Positions 35,046-46,376 of a stretch of 64,000 nucleotides of DNA are shown here, one piece after another. Location of the stretch: the NCBI RefSeq assembly GCF_052324685.1, contig NC_135228.1:13836420-13900419 (forward strand), in the 5' to 3' direction. This DNA is from Brachyhypopomus gauderio. Lineage: Eukaryota; Chordata; Actinopteri; Gymnotiformes; Hypopomidae. A program made the translations under genes and the position numbers. The notes below the pieces were generated by a model, which saw only the letters and a program-made list of their open reading frames with translations, ran no database searches and was not told the DNA's origin. Every line of letters begins with the position of its first letter. Positions within the stretch are counted from its first letter, which is position 1.

Positions 35046-35505
35046 ATTGCTATCCACTACCTCCACTACTCCACCACTACTCCATCACTACTCCTCTACT
35101 GGATCACCACTACTCCACTACTCCATCACTATTCCACTACTCCATCACTATTCCACTACTCCACCACTACTCCATCACTATTCCTCTACTGGATCACCAC
35201 TACTCCACTACTCCATCACTACTCCTCTACTGGATCACCACTACTCCACTACTCCATCACTATTCCACTACTCCACCACTACTTCATCACTACTCCTCTA
35301 CTGGATCACCACTTCTCCACTACTCCATCACTACTCCACTACTCCACCACTACCCCTCTACTGGATCACCACTACTCCACCACAACTCCACTACTCTTTT
35401 ACTGGATCACTACTACTCCACTACTCAACCACTACTCCATTACTCCATCACTACTCCTCTACTGGATCACCACTACTCAACTACTACTCCACTACTCCAT
35501 CACTA
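35046..35505 (+). repeat. CACTACTCC-type minisatellite, left part
   Basis: Reiterated 'CTACTGGATCACCACTACTC' and 'CACTACTCCATCACTATTCC' segments in a loose array. One strand is almost purine-free over long stretches. The 235- and 160-codon open frames here are repeat artefacts. It continues after the LINE at 38988. Confidence 0.9.
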
Positions 35506-35929
35506 GTTTCGCCCTGGTCCAAGGTGTGAATTAAGGGGTGGATATAACACTAACTAAAACAGATAAATTAGGACAACTCCCAAGCATGCAGTAACTTCTG
35601 ACCTCAGTCAGTGATTCTACTCACCTTGCTTTATCTACTTTCTTCCAGACACTGAATCTCTAAACCAGCTAAGTGTCAACTTATTCTGCCATTATCCTTC
35701 CCTACTAGTATCCATAAAGCTTGTTCTATTACATAATGTGTCTGGCAATTCCTGTGTATATATCCCACAGAGCACATAGATACCGTCATAGTCATCGCAA
35801 CACCAAGAACCTAATTTACCTAAAATGTTCACCACAAAATCCTATCACAGTGACTGGAGGACTCTGGAATCACCAATCTGCTGTCCTCATGTCCTCATTA
35901 ACCTGTTGATTTCATCTCAGCTCTTGCAT

Positions 35930-38733
35930 CCCTCCACTTCTTGGCTCTGACCGAAACCTGGATCACTCCAGAGAACTCTGCAACTCCGGCTGCTCTGTCC
36001 TCTGCCTTCTCATTCACTCATTCCCCACGACGCATTGGAAAGGGAGGTGGCACAGGTCTACTTTGATCTCCAGAGTGGTGTTTCACCCAACTCTCCTTTT
36101 CAGCTCTTTCAATTTCTTCCTTTGAGTTCCATGTTATCACTGTATCCTACCCCACTATTCTTCACATCATTGTGATTTATCGCCCTCCACATTCCCTGAG
36201 AACTTCATTGACGAACTTGATACCCTCCTTAGTCAATTCACCATTGAAGCAAACCCGCTCATTCACCTTGGAGACTTCAACTTTCCATCCAACAAACTTC
36301 ATTCATCTTACATCCTTCCATTCATTTGACCTAGCCATCAACCCATCTACTGCGACTCATAGAGCAGGCAACATTCTGGACCTGGGGTGAGTTTCCCGAA
36401 ACGTTCTTGGCGCTAAGTACTTCTTAACCTCGTACGTTTCATACAAGGTTACGAAGTACTTAGCGCTAAGAACGTTTCGGGAAACCCACCCCTGGTCTTT
36501 ACATGAGCCACCGGATCATCGGACATCACAGTCACCCCAATCCACCTGTCAGACCATCACGTTCTATCCTTTTCTTTCCCCCTCCCTGCCATTTCCACTC
36601 ACACTTCCCTGTACATTCTTCTTACTTTCACCCAAATTTGCGCTCCATCAGTCCCTCAACTCTTGCTGCCACTATTTTGTCCTCCCTTCCTCATCAGAAT
36701 TGTCTGTCTTCTCTCTCACTAGGCACAGTTACTGATACTTTCCTCTCTACGCTCTCTTCATCCATCAATCTTCTGTGTCCTCCCTCCCCAGGCTTAGGAG
36801 ATCTGTTCCATCCACCCCCTGGCTAACTGAAGTGCTTCGCAGCCACAGGAGAGATCTAAGAACTGCAGAGAGGAGGTGGAAGAGAAGTCGCCTAGATTCA
36901 GACCTCCACTCATATCAATCTCTCCTTTCACAGTTCTCACTGGAAGTCACATCAGCAAAGTCAGCCTACTACAGAAAGAAATTTGAATCATCTGCATCCA
37001 ACCCACGCAACCTATTCAGTATTTTTTATTCTCTCCTTAACCCTCCCTCACTCCCTCCTCCATCCTCTCTCACTCTTGAGGATTTTGTCATCTTCTTTGA
37101 AGTGAAGATTGCAGCAGTCCATCAGTCCTCCTCCCCAGCTCCCAACCTTCCTACTAGTATCTCTAACCCAACACTCAACTCCTTGGCTTTTTTCTCCCCT
37201 CTCTCCTCAGACAAGATACATCAACTTCTGACTTCTAGCAATCCTACTACATGCCCACTGGATCCAAATCCTTCCACTCTTTTCCAGAATATGTCAAGAG
37301 AATTCCTTCCATTCATCTCAGCAATCATCAACAACTCCTTAGTTTCGGGTCATGTACCTACCGTGTTCAAGATGGCAAGGGTGGTACCAATCCTGAAAAA
37401 GCAACACTTGACACCTCTGACATGAACAACTACAGACCGGTATCACTTCTTTCTTTTCTTTTCTTGGTCTACAACCAATTATCTCTCTTCCTCACCCAGA
37501 ACCAACTCCATGATCCTAATCAGTCTGGCTTCAAACGGGCACACTCAACAGAAACTGCCCTCAAACTCCATGCTGCCAAGGCTAACAAGCTATCATCAGT
37601 TTTAATTCTTCTAGATCTTTCTGCAGTCTTTGACACGGTCAACCACAACATCCTCCTCTCTGTTCTTTCTAGCCTCGGTGTGAATGACTCTGCTTGGAAA
37701 TGGTTCCAGTCATATCTTGAAGACCGTTCCTATCAGGTAACATGGAGAGGATCTACATCCAATCCATGTAAACTTTCCACTGGAGTCTCCCAAGGCTCAG
37801 TCCTAGGCCCTCTTCTCTTCTCTTTATATACTCGTTCCCTTGGTGACATTATTTTGTCTCATGGTTTCTCTTATCATTGCTATGCTGATGACACCCAGCT
37901 AATTCTTTCCTTCCCTCATTCTGACACCCAGGTTTCTAGGCGTATCTCGGCATGCTTGGCAGAGATTGCTTCATGGATGACTGCTCACCACTTGAAGCTC
38001 AACCCTAGCAAAACTGAGCTTCTGTACATTTCAGGATCCCCAAACCCACACAACAACCTCAGTTTCCTTTGAGAACACCTTGTTAACACCATCAGAAACT
38101 GCACGAAGCCTGGGTGTAACGTTGGACAACGAGTTGTCCTTCTCAACACATGTTCCAAAACTGACCAGATCCTGCAGATTTCTCCTCTGCAACATACGGA
38201 GAATATGACCCTTCCTTTCACAGGAAGCTACTCAAGTGCTTGTGCAGTCTCTAGTAATCTCTAAGCTGGACTACTGCAATTCCCTACTTGCAGGTCTTGC
38301 AGGATGACTCCTCTATGGGTCATCAGACCAGTACAACTAATTCAGAATGCTGCAGCACGACTGGTCTTCAATCTCCCCAAGTTGTCACGTGACTTCTCTG
38401 CTATGCTCTCTTCACTGGCTTCCAGTAGCGGCACACATCAGATATAAAACCTTGATGCTTGCTTACAAAGCCAAAAATGGACTGGCCCCTCCCTACATAA
38501 TGTACATGGTCAAAAGCGAATCCGTACAGTGAACACTCAGAACCTCAAGCTTGGCTCGACTCAAAATTCCATGCTTAAAGTCTCATGGAAGACAAAGCTC
38601 CAGACCACTCTCCGTCCTGGCTCCAAGATGGTGGAACGATCTTCCATTAGCTGCTAGGACTGCAAAGTCTATTGCTATCTTCAAGCGTAGACTGAAGACC
38701 CACCTGTTTGTTGAGTTCTTACCAGAGCACTAA
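35930..38733 (+). pseudogene. Broken endonuclease/reverse-transcriptase ORF of the L2-like LINE
   Basis: Coding blocks fall in several frames: endonuclease about 35930-36385 (stops and shifts), then after the MITE about 36496-36826, 36775-37425, RT 37251-38072, and C-terminal pieces 38280-38532 and 38551-38733. The catalytic YADD is intact, but at least four frame changes separate the parts, so no full protein can be made. Confidence 0.85.
36386..36490. mobile_element. Palindromic MITE, 105 bp, nested in the LINE
   Basis: Two inverted arms of about 45 bp, beginning GGTGAGTTTCCCGAAACG on the left and GGTGGGTTTCCCGAAACG (reverse complement of the right end), differ at about three positions around a short loop. 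CCTGG stands on both sides (36381-36385, 36491-36495). Removing the element and one CCTGG restores the expected LINE reading (..NILDLV..). The target duplication could be as short as 3 bp (CTG), so the superfamily stays open. Confidence 0.85.
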
Positions 38734-38987
38734 CTCGGCTGATACCACTTGCCGTTGTTCTTAAATTGTATGTCTGTCTATGGTTAATTGTGCTTCTTAG
38801 CAAACGTCCAACTTGCAAAACACTAGGTAATGAAATTGACTCCTGTAGTTTAATAGTAGTCTGACTCAATGGTATCTTGAATTCTGGCCTATCCGTACTA
38901 TTACCTAGGATGAATTCTGTGATGCAAAGCACTTTGTAAGTCGCTCTGGATAAGAGCGTTTGCTAAATGCCGTAAATGTAAATGTAA

Positions 38988-39235
38988 ATCACTACTCCTC
39001 TACTGGATCATCACTACTCCACTACTACTCCATCACTACTCCTCTACTGGATCACCACTACTCCATCACTACTCCATCACTACTCTATTACTCCATCACT
39101 ACTACTCCATCACTACTCCACTACTCCAACACTTCTCCTCCTCTATTCCATCACCACTACTCCATGATTACTCGTCTATTCCATCACTACTACGTCACTA
39201 CTCCATCATTACTCCACTACTTTTCCTCTTCTCTA
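38988..39235 (+). repeat. CACTACTCC-type minisatellite, right part
   Basis: The same phrases as at 35046-35505 resume directly after the LINE tail ('ACTCCTCTACTGGATCATCA' and so on) and then decay. Confidence 0.9.
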
Positions 39236-39672
39236 TCACCCCTCCACTGCAATGCTTGAAATGCAACCTTCTGTTCCCCTCCCTCCAAGCTTTCTTGGCA
39301 TATCTTGTTTCCACCTGCAAGGGGATGCAAACAAATGTAGTGATGTACTGCAATGATCTGTGAATGTGTTCATAGCCCTTGGTGTTTGTGTAGAACCAGT
39401 TAAGGCACTCAATCTGAGATAATAATCCCTGTGCTTCACGCTTCTCTTGGGTGGTTGTTCATTTTGGCTCTGTCTTTGAGTGCTTTATGCTTATGCTTGG
39501 ATGTTCCTTTCCTTCTGTTTCTTTATGTTGTCTGTTTTTTTTATCTTGTTTGTCTGCTACCGTGAGGTCTTCAGTAGGAGAGAGGACATTGAAAAATAAA
39601 AACACCCAATTGAACAATTATACATAACATATTAAGTAATCTATAGATGATACTATTTACAATATCATTATT
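39236..39672. other. Non-coding spacer between arrays
   Basis: No coding or structural signal that I can support. Confidence 0.5.
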
Positions 39673-39689
39673 TGGTGTGTGTATGTGTT

Positions 39690-39752
<63 letters not shown>
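39673..39752. repeat. (GT)n microsatellite ending in GC-rich alternation
   Basis: About 38 GT dinucleotides ending in GCGCGTGCGCGC, an alternating purine-pyrimidine stretch able to form Z-DNA. Confidence 0.95.
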
Positions 39753-39753
<1 letters not shown>

Positions 39754-39801
39754 TGCGCGCAGGAGTCAGGATGGCAGGATCCATTGTACTTGTACTTTTG
39801 A

Positions 39802-40445
39802 CATTAGTACATCTTCAGGTGAGGTAGCCTTTACACAATAGTACATCTTCAGGTGAGATAGCCCTTTACACATTAGTACATCTTCAGGTGAGGTAGCCCT
39901 TTACACAACAGTACATGTTCAGGTGAGGTAGCCCTTTACACATTAGTACATCTTCAGGTTAGGTAGCCCTTTACACAATAGTACATCTTCAGGTGAGATA
40001 GCCCTTTACACATTAGTACATCTTCAGGTGAGGTAGCCCTTTACACAATAGTACATCTTCAGGTGAGGTAGCTCTTTACACATTAGTACATCTTCAGGTT
40101 AAGTAGCCCTTTACACAATAGTACATCTTCAGGTGAGGTAGCCCTTTACACATTAGTACATCTTCAGGTTAGGTAGCCCTTTACACAATAGTACATCTTC
40201 AGGTGAGGTAGCCCTTTACACATTAGTACATCTTCAGGTGAGGTAGCCCTTTACACATTAGTACATCTTCAGGTTAGGTAGCCCTTTACACAATAGTACA
40301 TCTTCAGGTGAGGTAGCCCTTTACACATTAGTGCATCTTCATGTGAGGTAGCCCTTTACACAATAGTACATCTTCAGGTGAGGTAGCTCTTTACACATTA
40401 GTACATCTTCAAGTGAGGTAGCCCTTTACACATTAGTACATCTTG
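39802..40445 (+). repeat. 35-bp minisatellite, about 18 units
   Basis: Unit core 'GTACATCTTCAGGTGAGGTA' then 'GCCCTTTACACA' and either ATA or TTA. The two endings often alternate, so the array partly grew as a 70-bp dimer. Units carrying GTTAGGTAGC instead of GTGAGGTAGC are a second variant. There are no spacers, so it is not a CRISPR. I count 12 exact TGAGGTAG words. Confidence 0.95.
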
Positions 40446-41685
40446 AGCTTTTCCACTCTAGAGTAAAGCTGAAGTAAGTCCCCTCATCACCACAGATCTA
40501 ACTCTGATTGGCTGAGCCTCTGCTATAGTCTGTTTGGTTGAGCCTCTGCCATAGTATGATGAGTTTTTGCCCTTTGTTCTTTCAACAGCCACATAATGTC
40601 AAAATGTTTCTTGATCTTTAAAAAAATAACTAGTTGCCTTAAAAATGCAAATTAATTTGACCTCATGTTATAAATCAACACAGGACAGATGATCAATTTA
40701 TCTATTATCAATATAATATATTGCCTATTTTCGATATAACAAAGGTTAGATGGCCAAATAAAAGCACCCTTGATAAACAATGTAATAAAATGTTTAACAG
40801 TTTAGCAGGACAGCCAACCACACAATGTATGAATGGTAGATTGTGTTGGCAATTTATTTTAATGGCATGTCAACCGAAGCGTGTGGAGTGTATTGTTGGG
40901 AGATCTAAAAAAAATAAAAATAAAAATCAAAGAAAACCAATAAAAGAGTGTTGCATCAACAAAGTACACTTACCCACCAGAGAAAATATTAACAGAAGCT
41001 CAAAAGCCACTTGTGTTTTGCATGTTTTAATGAAGGTCATAGGCATTTGTTTTGTTATAGCTAAATTGCCTGCTTGTTTGTTTGTGCATGTCTGTGTAAG
41101 TAGACATTTGTATACATGTATGTGCATGCCTTGTGTGCATTAAATTGAGTGCATCTGGGTTTATTGAGTTCATAGGTCATATATTGAGTGCATTGGTCAA
41201 CTGACTGGAATGGTGGCTTCAGCCTGATAGCTGTTCGCATGATGTCACCTCAGTGGCATGAGCAGCTTCCTCCACAGAGTTCAGCCCGAACCCTGAATCC
41301 TCTCTGTGCATTTGCCAGATGAGATCAGGGGAATTGCAGTGCAGAACTATTGCTATCAGGTTGAGGCAAACATGTCATATCAGCAGTATTATCCATTATG
41401 CCCTGCAGAAACTCATTAATTAGAAATTTACTAGGTGAAATTGGAATTAGGATGTTTCCTGATAAAACATCAGCATTTCTCTACAGATTGCAATAGTTTA
41501 ATCCCCAGTGTTTGAGAAGTCATTATTATTACTTGCAAACTGTCAGGAAAACAAACTGTCTGTTGCAGCAAATTTAAAAAAATAAAAAATGAAAATGTCA
41601 CCACTTGGTGTCACACTTTCCATTTTGTCAGAGAAATATTGACACCAATGGCAGTTCAAGACAAGCGCGAAGGTTTCCAAAGCTA
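40446..41685. other. AT-rich non-coding DNA
   Basis: Contains a 140-codon open frame (40721-41143) with no family features and a composition like its AT-rich surroundings. No gene supported. Confidence 0.5.
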
Positions 41686-41686
41686 G

Positions 41687-42212
41687 TGCATCATGAGGGA
41701 TCAAATGAGTCCTTAAATAAGCAATATATGCTCCTTCACATTGCTGCTGTTACAGTTTAGCTGCACCATGCATAATTGGCAACGCCTGATCCTGAGGTCA
41801 TGTGGAGTGCTGTGCGGTGTGGTACGGTGGAACAGGCCCTCTCTCCTCAGCCCTGACCACCACCCCCCTGATCCTCAACCAGTCACCTCGTCCCTACCCA
41901 CCAGACCAACACGTTCTTCACACTATGAGACTGCACGAGGGTGTGACGAGTCTAGTTTCTCTCTTTTACATATCAATTAGCATTTGCAACGTAACTCGTC
42001 CGCTCCCGTGGCCGCCATGGAGATCGTCATGGAGATTGCATGCTCACGAGGGAGATATTCAGATAGCACTCCGAGAAAAAACCTACCCCCCCCCCCCCAA
42101 AAAAAAACCCTTATGCATCAAGAACAAAATGAGTTTGAAAATAAGCAATATTTGCTTCATCACATTCTTGCAGTTGCAATTTAACTGCGCCATGTATAAT
42201 AGATGAGGTCTG
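41687..42212 (+). repeat. Diverged direct repeat of about 100 bp, 425 bp apart
   Basis: The segment 41687-41790 ('AATAAGCAATATATGCTCCT', then 'CAGTTTAGCTGCACCATGCA') recurs at about 42113-42212 ('AATAAGCAATATTTGCTTCA', then 'GCAATTTAACTGCGCCATGT') with roughly 75-80% identity by eye. The unit between them includes a C run then an A run at 42088-42107. Confidence 0.7.
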
Positions 42213-43020
42213 CAGTGGGCCGTGGCAGCTATGGCATCCAGCTCCACGCCACCCTAATTCCACTGGGCAGAAGCCTCTTAGGTCTCCAGAGGCTCAGGAC
42301 TTCCTGGATGCTTTTGTAATCCCCCCTAGAATGTAATGACTACACATGACCCATTAATTCATGCAGGTACTCCGTCATTCAAGAAAAAGAGTGACTATCA
42401 CTTGATTTGCATAATCACTGGTGCTGTTGTCCTACTCAAAATTACAGACAGCGGCCCTGATGCCTTAACAATTCATTAGCCCACTTACTTATGCTGTCAT
42501 TGTAATGAATGGGAACAAAAGCCCTCATATTGTGACTCTTAATATACCAAGAAAGCTGTTTGGGGTTCTTAGGGCATTTTAAATGGAAAAAAATATATAG
42601 AATCCATTTGTTGTGGCATGGTGGTTGCCCTAATTGTTCTGTCTGAAGGAACATATTACTGCAAGGATGAAATCACATTTTATGATTTCTAGGAGATGTA
42701 TGGACTGCATCCCTGATGAAATGTCAATGTGAAATGCCCCACATCTATAACCATTATCAAATGTATTTGTATTCCTTTATGGTGCGCCAACAAAATAAGA
42801 TAAGTAGAGGGCTCTCATTCTAATGCTCTCTGCGCTCCATCACACCCCACAGTTATGGAAGGACAGTGCAAGAACACAGGAATCTAGACACATACAGCCC
42901 TTACAGATCTGCAGTGACGGGTGTGCAGTGAAGGGACTCCACAATATTTCCAACCGCAGCAGGGCATTGAGAGCCTTACTAACGCTACACATACGCAAAC
43001 ACACACTCACACACATACGC
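42213..43020. other. Non-coding DNA
   Basis: No gene, RNA or repeat that I can support. Confidence 0.5.
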
Positions 43021-43023
43021 AAA

Positions 43024-43083
43024 CACTCACTCACTCACTCACTCACTCACTCACTCACTCACTCACTCACTCACTCACTCACA
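43024..43083. repeat. (ACTC)n microsatellite
   Basis: About 15 tetranucleotide units. Confidence 0.95.
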
Positions 43084-44418
43084 CACAGGAAGCATGCACT
43101 CATTACAGGAATATAATTCAGTGTGTGTAACTATTTCCTCTGTTTAAATATTCAGAATGAACGTAATGTGTTATAACATACAGTCATCTTCATGATTTAG
43201 CTGTGCCCTGCAGAAATATGGCTTATGCTGAGATAACTTTACTCCACGAGAACTTCTAAATTAGCATAATAATGGCCTTAAATTGTAAACACTCCCCCCC
43301 CCCCCCAAACAAACCCCATTAAATCCTTTGTCAAATGGAGATAGGACTTTATCCCCATTCAGCTGAAGACAAATGATAGTTTCCAATTCTGTTACTTTAA
43401 TGTAAACCTTTGCTAAAATATAAAATCTAACTTTCATTTTGTTTTCAAGCTCTATGCAGTAGAGAGTCATGAGCTCTGACAACAGCTGACGCAACATTGT
43501 AAAACTCTATGGCTCGTTTCAGTCACATGACACAATTCCCAGAAGGCTGTGTGCCCCTGCAGTGAGAGGAGGAACGCTACCAGGAGTCTCACCATAGCTC
43601 TGTTCCCTTCATTTAGATGCTATTTTTTCAGTCTAATGGGGCCCATGGCAACCCTCCCAGTCAGGTTAAATCATGTAGTTGGTAGTAGGGTGGCCATATG
43701 GGAGCTGAAAGTCCCCCCCAGGGCAAAGAGCTGTAACCCTGAACAGAAAGATGTGAGAATGCACCGCAGAAGCATAGCGAGAGGGCACGGGTGTCACCCG
43801 CTTGGAAATTGTCATGTTAATCGCATAGGTTGCTGCATGGAACCAATTTAGAGAAGACTACCTGTTGTATAAGACTGAGTCATCCAGTTTGTTTACTGCT
43901 TTGGTTAGCGCTTTTCTGAAGATCTCCCAGCTTTAATCAGGGGCTGTTTGCCGTTTTTACAGCTCCGCCCCCCGCCAGCAGCTTTCTGGGAGGCAGGACA
44001 CACGTGTGCTGCTTTTCTTATCCAAACATGAAACTGAACCACTTCATGGCGTTGAACTTGTGGACATGCATCACTGAGAAGAGGCTCAACATGGCAAGTT
44101 ATCATAGTGCTTAACGGCTGGAGGGGCAGATGGGGTTACAAGTCCTCCTCTGGCGGTGAGAGTGTGGCCACTTGTGTTCTCGGGGGCCGTAGGAAATGCC
44201 CAGCATATCACGTATCTCAGCCTCTCGTCTCAAGGGTTTACCACTTGAGAACAATGGACATTCCCCGTGCAGTCATCTGCAGAATTCCTTACTATCTCTA
44301 ACACCCCAAACTTCTTGTGAATCCTCATTCGCTTCTGTATCACAATCCTGTCCAATTCTGACTAGACATTTCTTGCTTCCTAATGCATTTCTATTGAACA
44401 AGCTTGAAGGCTAATGTG
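43084..44418. other. Non-coding DNA
   Basis: Includes a C run at 43292-43306. Short open frames lack family features. Confidence 0.5.
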
Positions 44419-44429
44419 TGCTTTTATAT

Positions 44430-44760
44430 GGTAAGATAAGATAAGATAAGATAAGATAAACTTTATTGATCCCACGAGGGGAAATTCAGTTTCCCCAGGA
44501 CCCCGGTGTAAAGCACCGAGAACCTAGACTGGCCACACTTCAGGGTGCCGCCGTACAGATTAGGGAGAAACATAGAGATAGACATTAGGAGGAGACAAAA
44601 AAATATGACCACAGATTATTCTCACAAACAGGACAACAGTCTGTGTGCATGCAAAAAATCCCCATAGCACATACAGCATTGATAACACAGACAGTAAGCA
44701 GTGAGAGGCGTGATCCATTCAGAGAGGGAGGGGGGGGGGGGGGGCGGGGGGGTGGTTTAT
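44430..44760 (-). mobile_element. 5'-truncated LINE 3' end with (TTATC)n tail
   Basis: On the minus strand it ends 'TGGGATCAATAAAGTTTATC' followed by five TTATC units, a common 3' end of fish LINEs. About 300 bp of untranslated body precedes it, with a long G/C homopolymer at 44731-44753 at the far end. No coding part remains. Confidence 0.65.
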
Positions 44761-45340
44761 AACATCCACAAATATAACTGACCTCTTAGAGTTCTATCTG
44801 CGTCCATGCTGTCTGGATTTCTCTCTTTCTCCTATATCAGACCTCCACACAGATAACAGATATGCCAATGGTAAACAAAAGAGTAAGTCCCATTAATCTC
44901 AACACTTGCTTCACTGCATCATAAAATGATGGAAGAATTTGAATCAATATTCAGAAGTGAACCAAATGCTATTCACAGTAGCACTATTTCTAGGCAGTTC
45001 CATCAATCCAGGATTAATCTTGGTCATGTGTGGAAACAAAATTCTTTTCATTTAACACGAGGAGTGGTTGGTGGTAACTGTATGATAAAATGACAGATAT
45101 ATGCAGAGCACAGGCGGGAGTTCACACAGAGTTAACCCAATGTTAACAATGTGAAGTCCATAGAAACGATTTATACAAATGTCAGTAGAAAGCATCCTCA
45201 TCAAACTCAAATTGGGGTTTGGGTTTTTATTGCTTTTTCAACAATCTTCACACTGTTTGTACTAAATCTTGCGAGTCAAGAGGTTTCCATTTAGTACGAC
45301 GAGGACATGCCTGAAGTGTGGATGACCAGCACTAGCTTCT
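44761..45340. other. Non-coding DNA
   Basis: No feature that I can support. Confidence 0.5.
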
Positions 45341-45344
45341 TACA

Positions 45345-45524
45345 GCACTCATCACTGAGGTAGCTGGCTGAGGTAGCTTCATCATTGAGGTAGCTGGCTG
45401 AGGTAGCTTCATCACTGAGGTAGCTCACTGAGGTAGCTGGCTGAGGTAGCTTCATCACTGAGGTAGCTGGCTGAGGTAGCTTCATCACTGAGGTAGCTCA
45501 CTGAGGTAACTCATCACTGAGGTA
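45345..45524 (+). repeat. TGAGGTAGC minisatellite, left part
   Basis: Units built from 'TCATCACTGAGGTAGCTGGC' and 'TGAGGTAGCTTCA', with 'CACTGAGGTAGCTCAC' variants. Ten exact TGAGGTAG words occur here. Confidence 0.92.
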
Positions 45525-46029
45525 AAGACTCATCTGTTTAGTTTGGCCTTTGATTAATTTGTTACATATTTACTACATCTCGTATCTTTTCTCCAAGGTT
45601 CACCTGGAGAGTAACACTGCAGTCGGAGCCTACAATACCAGCATCGCTGCTCCGACATGGAATGAAAGCCTGGCGTTCATCAACAGACATTTACAATGAC
45701 AATATCAAAACCCAGAACTTTCATTTTTACCTTTACTTAGTCTGATTGTGTGATTTGTGTGTGGCTTGTGTATTTGTCTGTATTTTGTGTAATTTGTGTG
45801 TTAACGGGCCGCCCAATGGAGGATGGGTTCCCTTTTGAGTCTTGGTTCTCCCGAGGTTTCTTCCTATTCCCCACCATCATAGGGAGTTTTTCCTCGCCAC
45901 TGTCGCCTTTGGCTTGCTCATTAGGGTTCTGGGCCCATAGTATTGTTAACCTTTTAAATCCTGTAAAGCGCTTTGTGACATGTGTTGTGAAAAGCGCTAT
46001 ACAAATAAACTTTGATTTGATTTGATTTG
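45525..46029 (+). mobile_element. LINE 3' end inserted in the TGAGGTAGC array
   Basis: A 505-bp insert carrying the well-known fish LINE 3' block ('GGTTTCTTCCTATTCCCCAC', 'AGGGAGTTTTTCCTCGCCAC', 'AAGCGCTATACAAATAAACT') and a (TTTGA)n tail. The array words ATCACTGAGGTA lie on both sides (45513-45524, 46030-46041), consistent with a target duplication but also with array periodicity. A short remnant of coding sequence may precede the block (about 45600-45700). It is 5'-truncated. Confidence 0.8.
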
Positions 46030-46376
46030 ATCACTGAGGTAGCTGGCTGAGGTAGCTTCATCACTGAGGTAGCTCACTGAGGTAGCTGGCTGAGGTAGCT
46101 TCATCATTGAGGTAGCTGGCTGAGGTAGCTTCATCACTGAGGTAGCTCACTGAGGTAGCTGGCTGAGGTAGCTTCATCACTGAGGTAGCTGGCTGAGGTA
46201 GCTTCATCACTGAGGTAGCTCACTGAGGTAACTCATCACTGAGGTAGCTGGCTGAGGTAGCTTCATCACTGAGGTAGCTCACTGAGGTAACTCATCACTG
46301 AGGTAGCTGGCTGAGGTAGCTGGCTGAGTTGGTTCATGACTGAGGTAGCTGGCTGAGGTAGCTTCATCACTGAGGT
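46030..46376 (+). repeat. TGAGGTAGC minisatellite, right part
   Basis: Continuation of the array at 45345-45524 with the same unit order. Twenty exact TGAGGTAG words occur here. Confidence 0.92.

Larger units (their letters stand above)
35506..38987 (+). mobile_element. L2-like LINE, near full length, inactive
   Basis: A 3.48-kb non-LTR element inserted within a minisatellite. It has an endonuclease part (LTETWITPENS near 35944), reverse transcriptase (DLSAVFDTVNHNILL, STGVSQGSVLGPLL, YADDTQL at 37881) and the C-terminal block typical of L2 (IQNAAARL, SLHWLPVAAHIRYKTLM, APRWWNDLP). It ends in the fish L2 3' tail 'AAGTCGCTCTGGATAAGAGC'...(TGTAAA)n. The array word ATCACTA flanks it on both sides (35499-35505, 38988-38994) and is a likely target duplication. 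Frameshifts and stops break the ORF and a MITE sits in the endonuclease region. Confidence 0.92.

Noticed and set aside
34827-35534. 235- and 160-codon open frames
   Set aside because: They translate the CACTACTCC minisatellite and are pure repeat peptides.
39802-40445. Possible CRISPR-like array
   Set aside because: The units follow head to tail without unique spacers, and the DNA is vertebrate.
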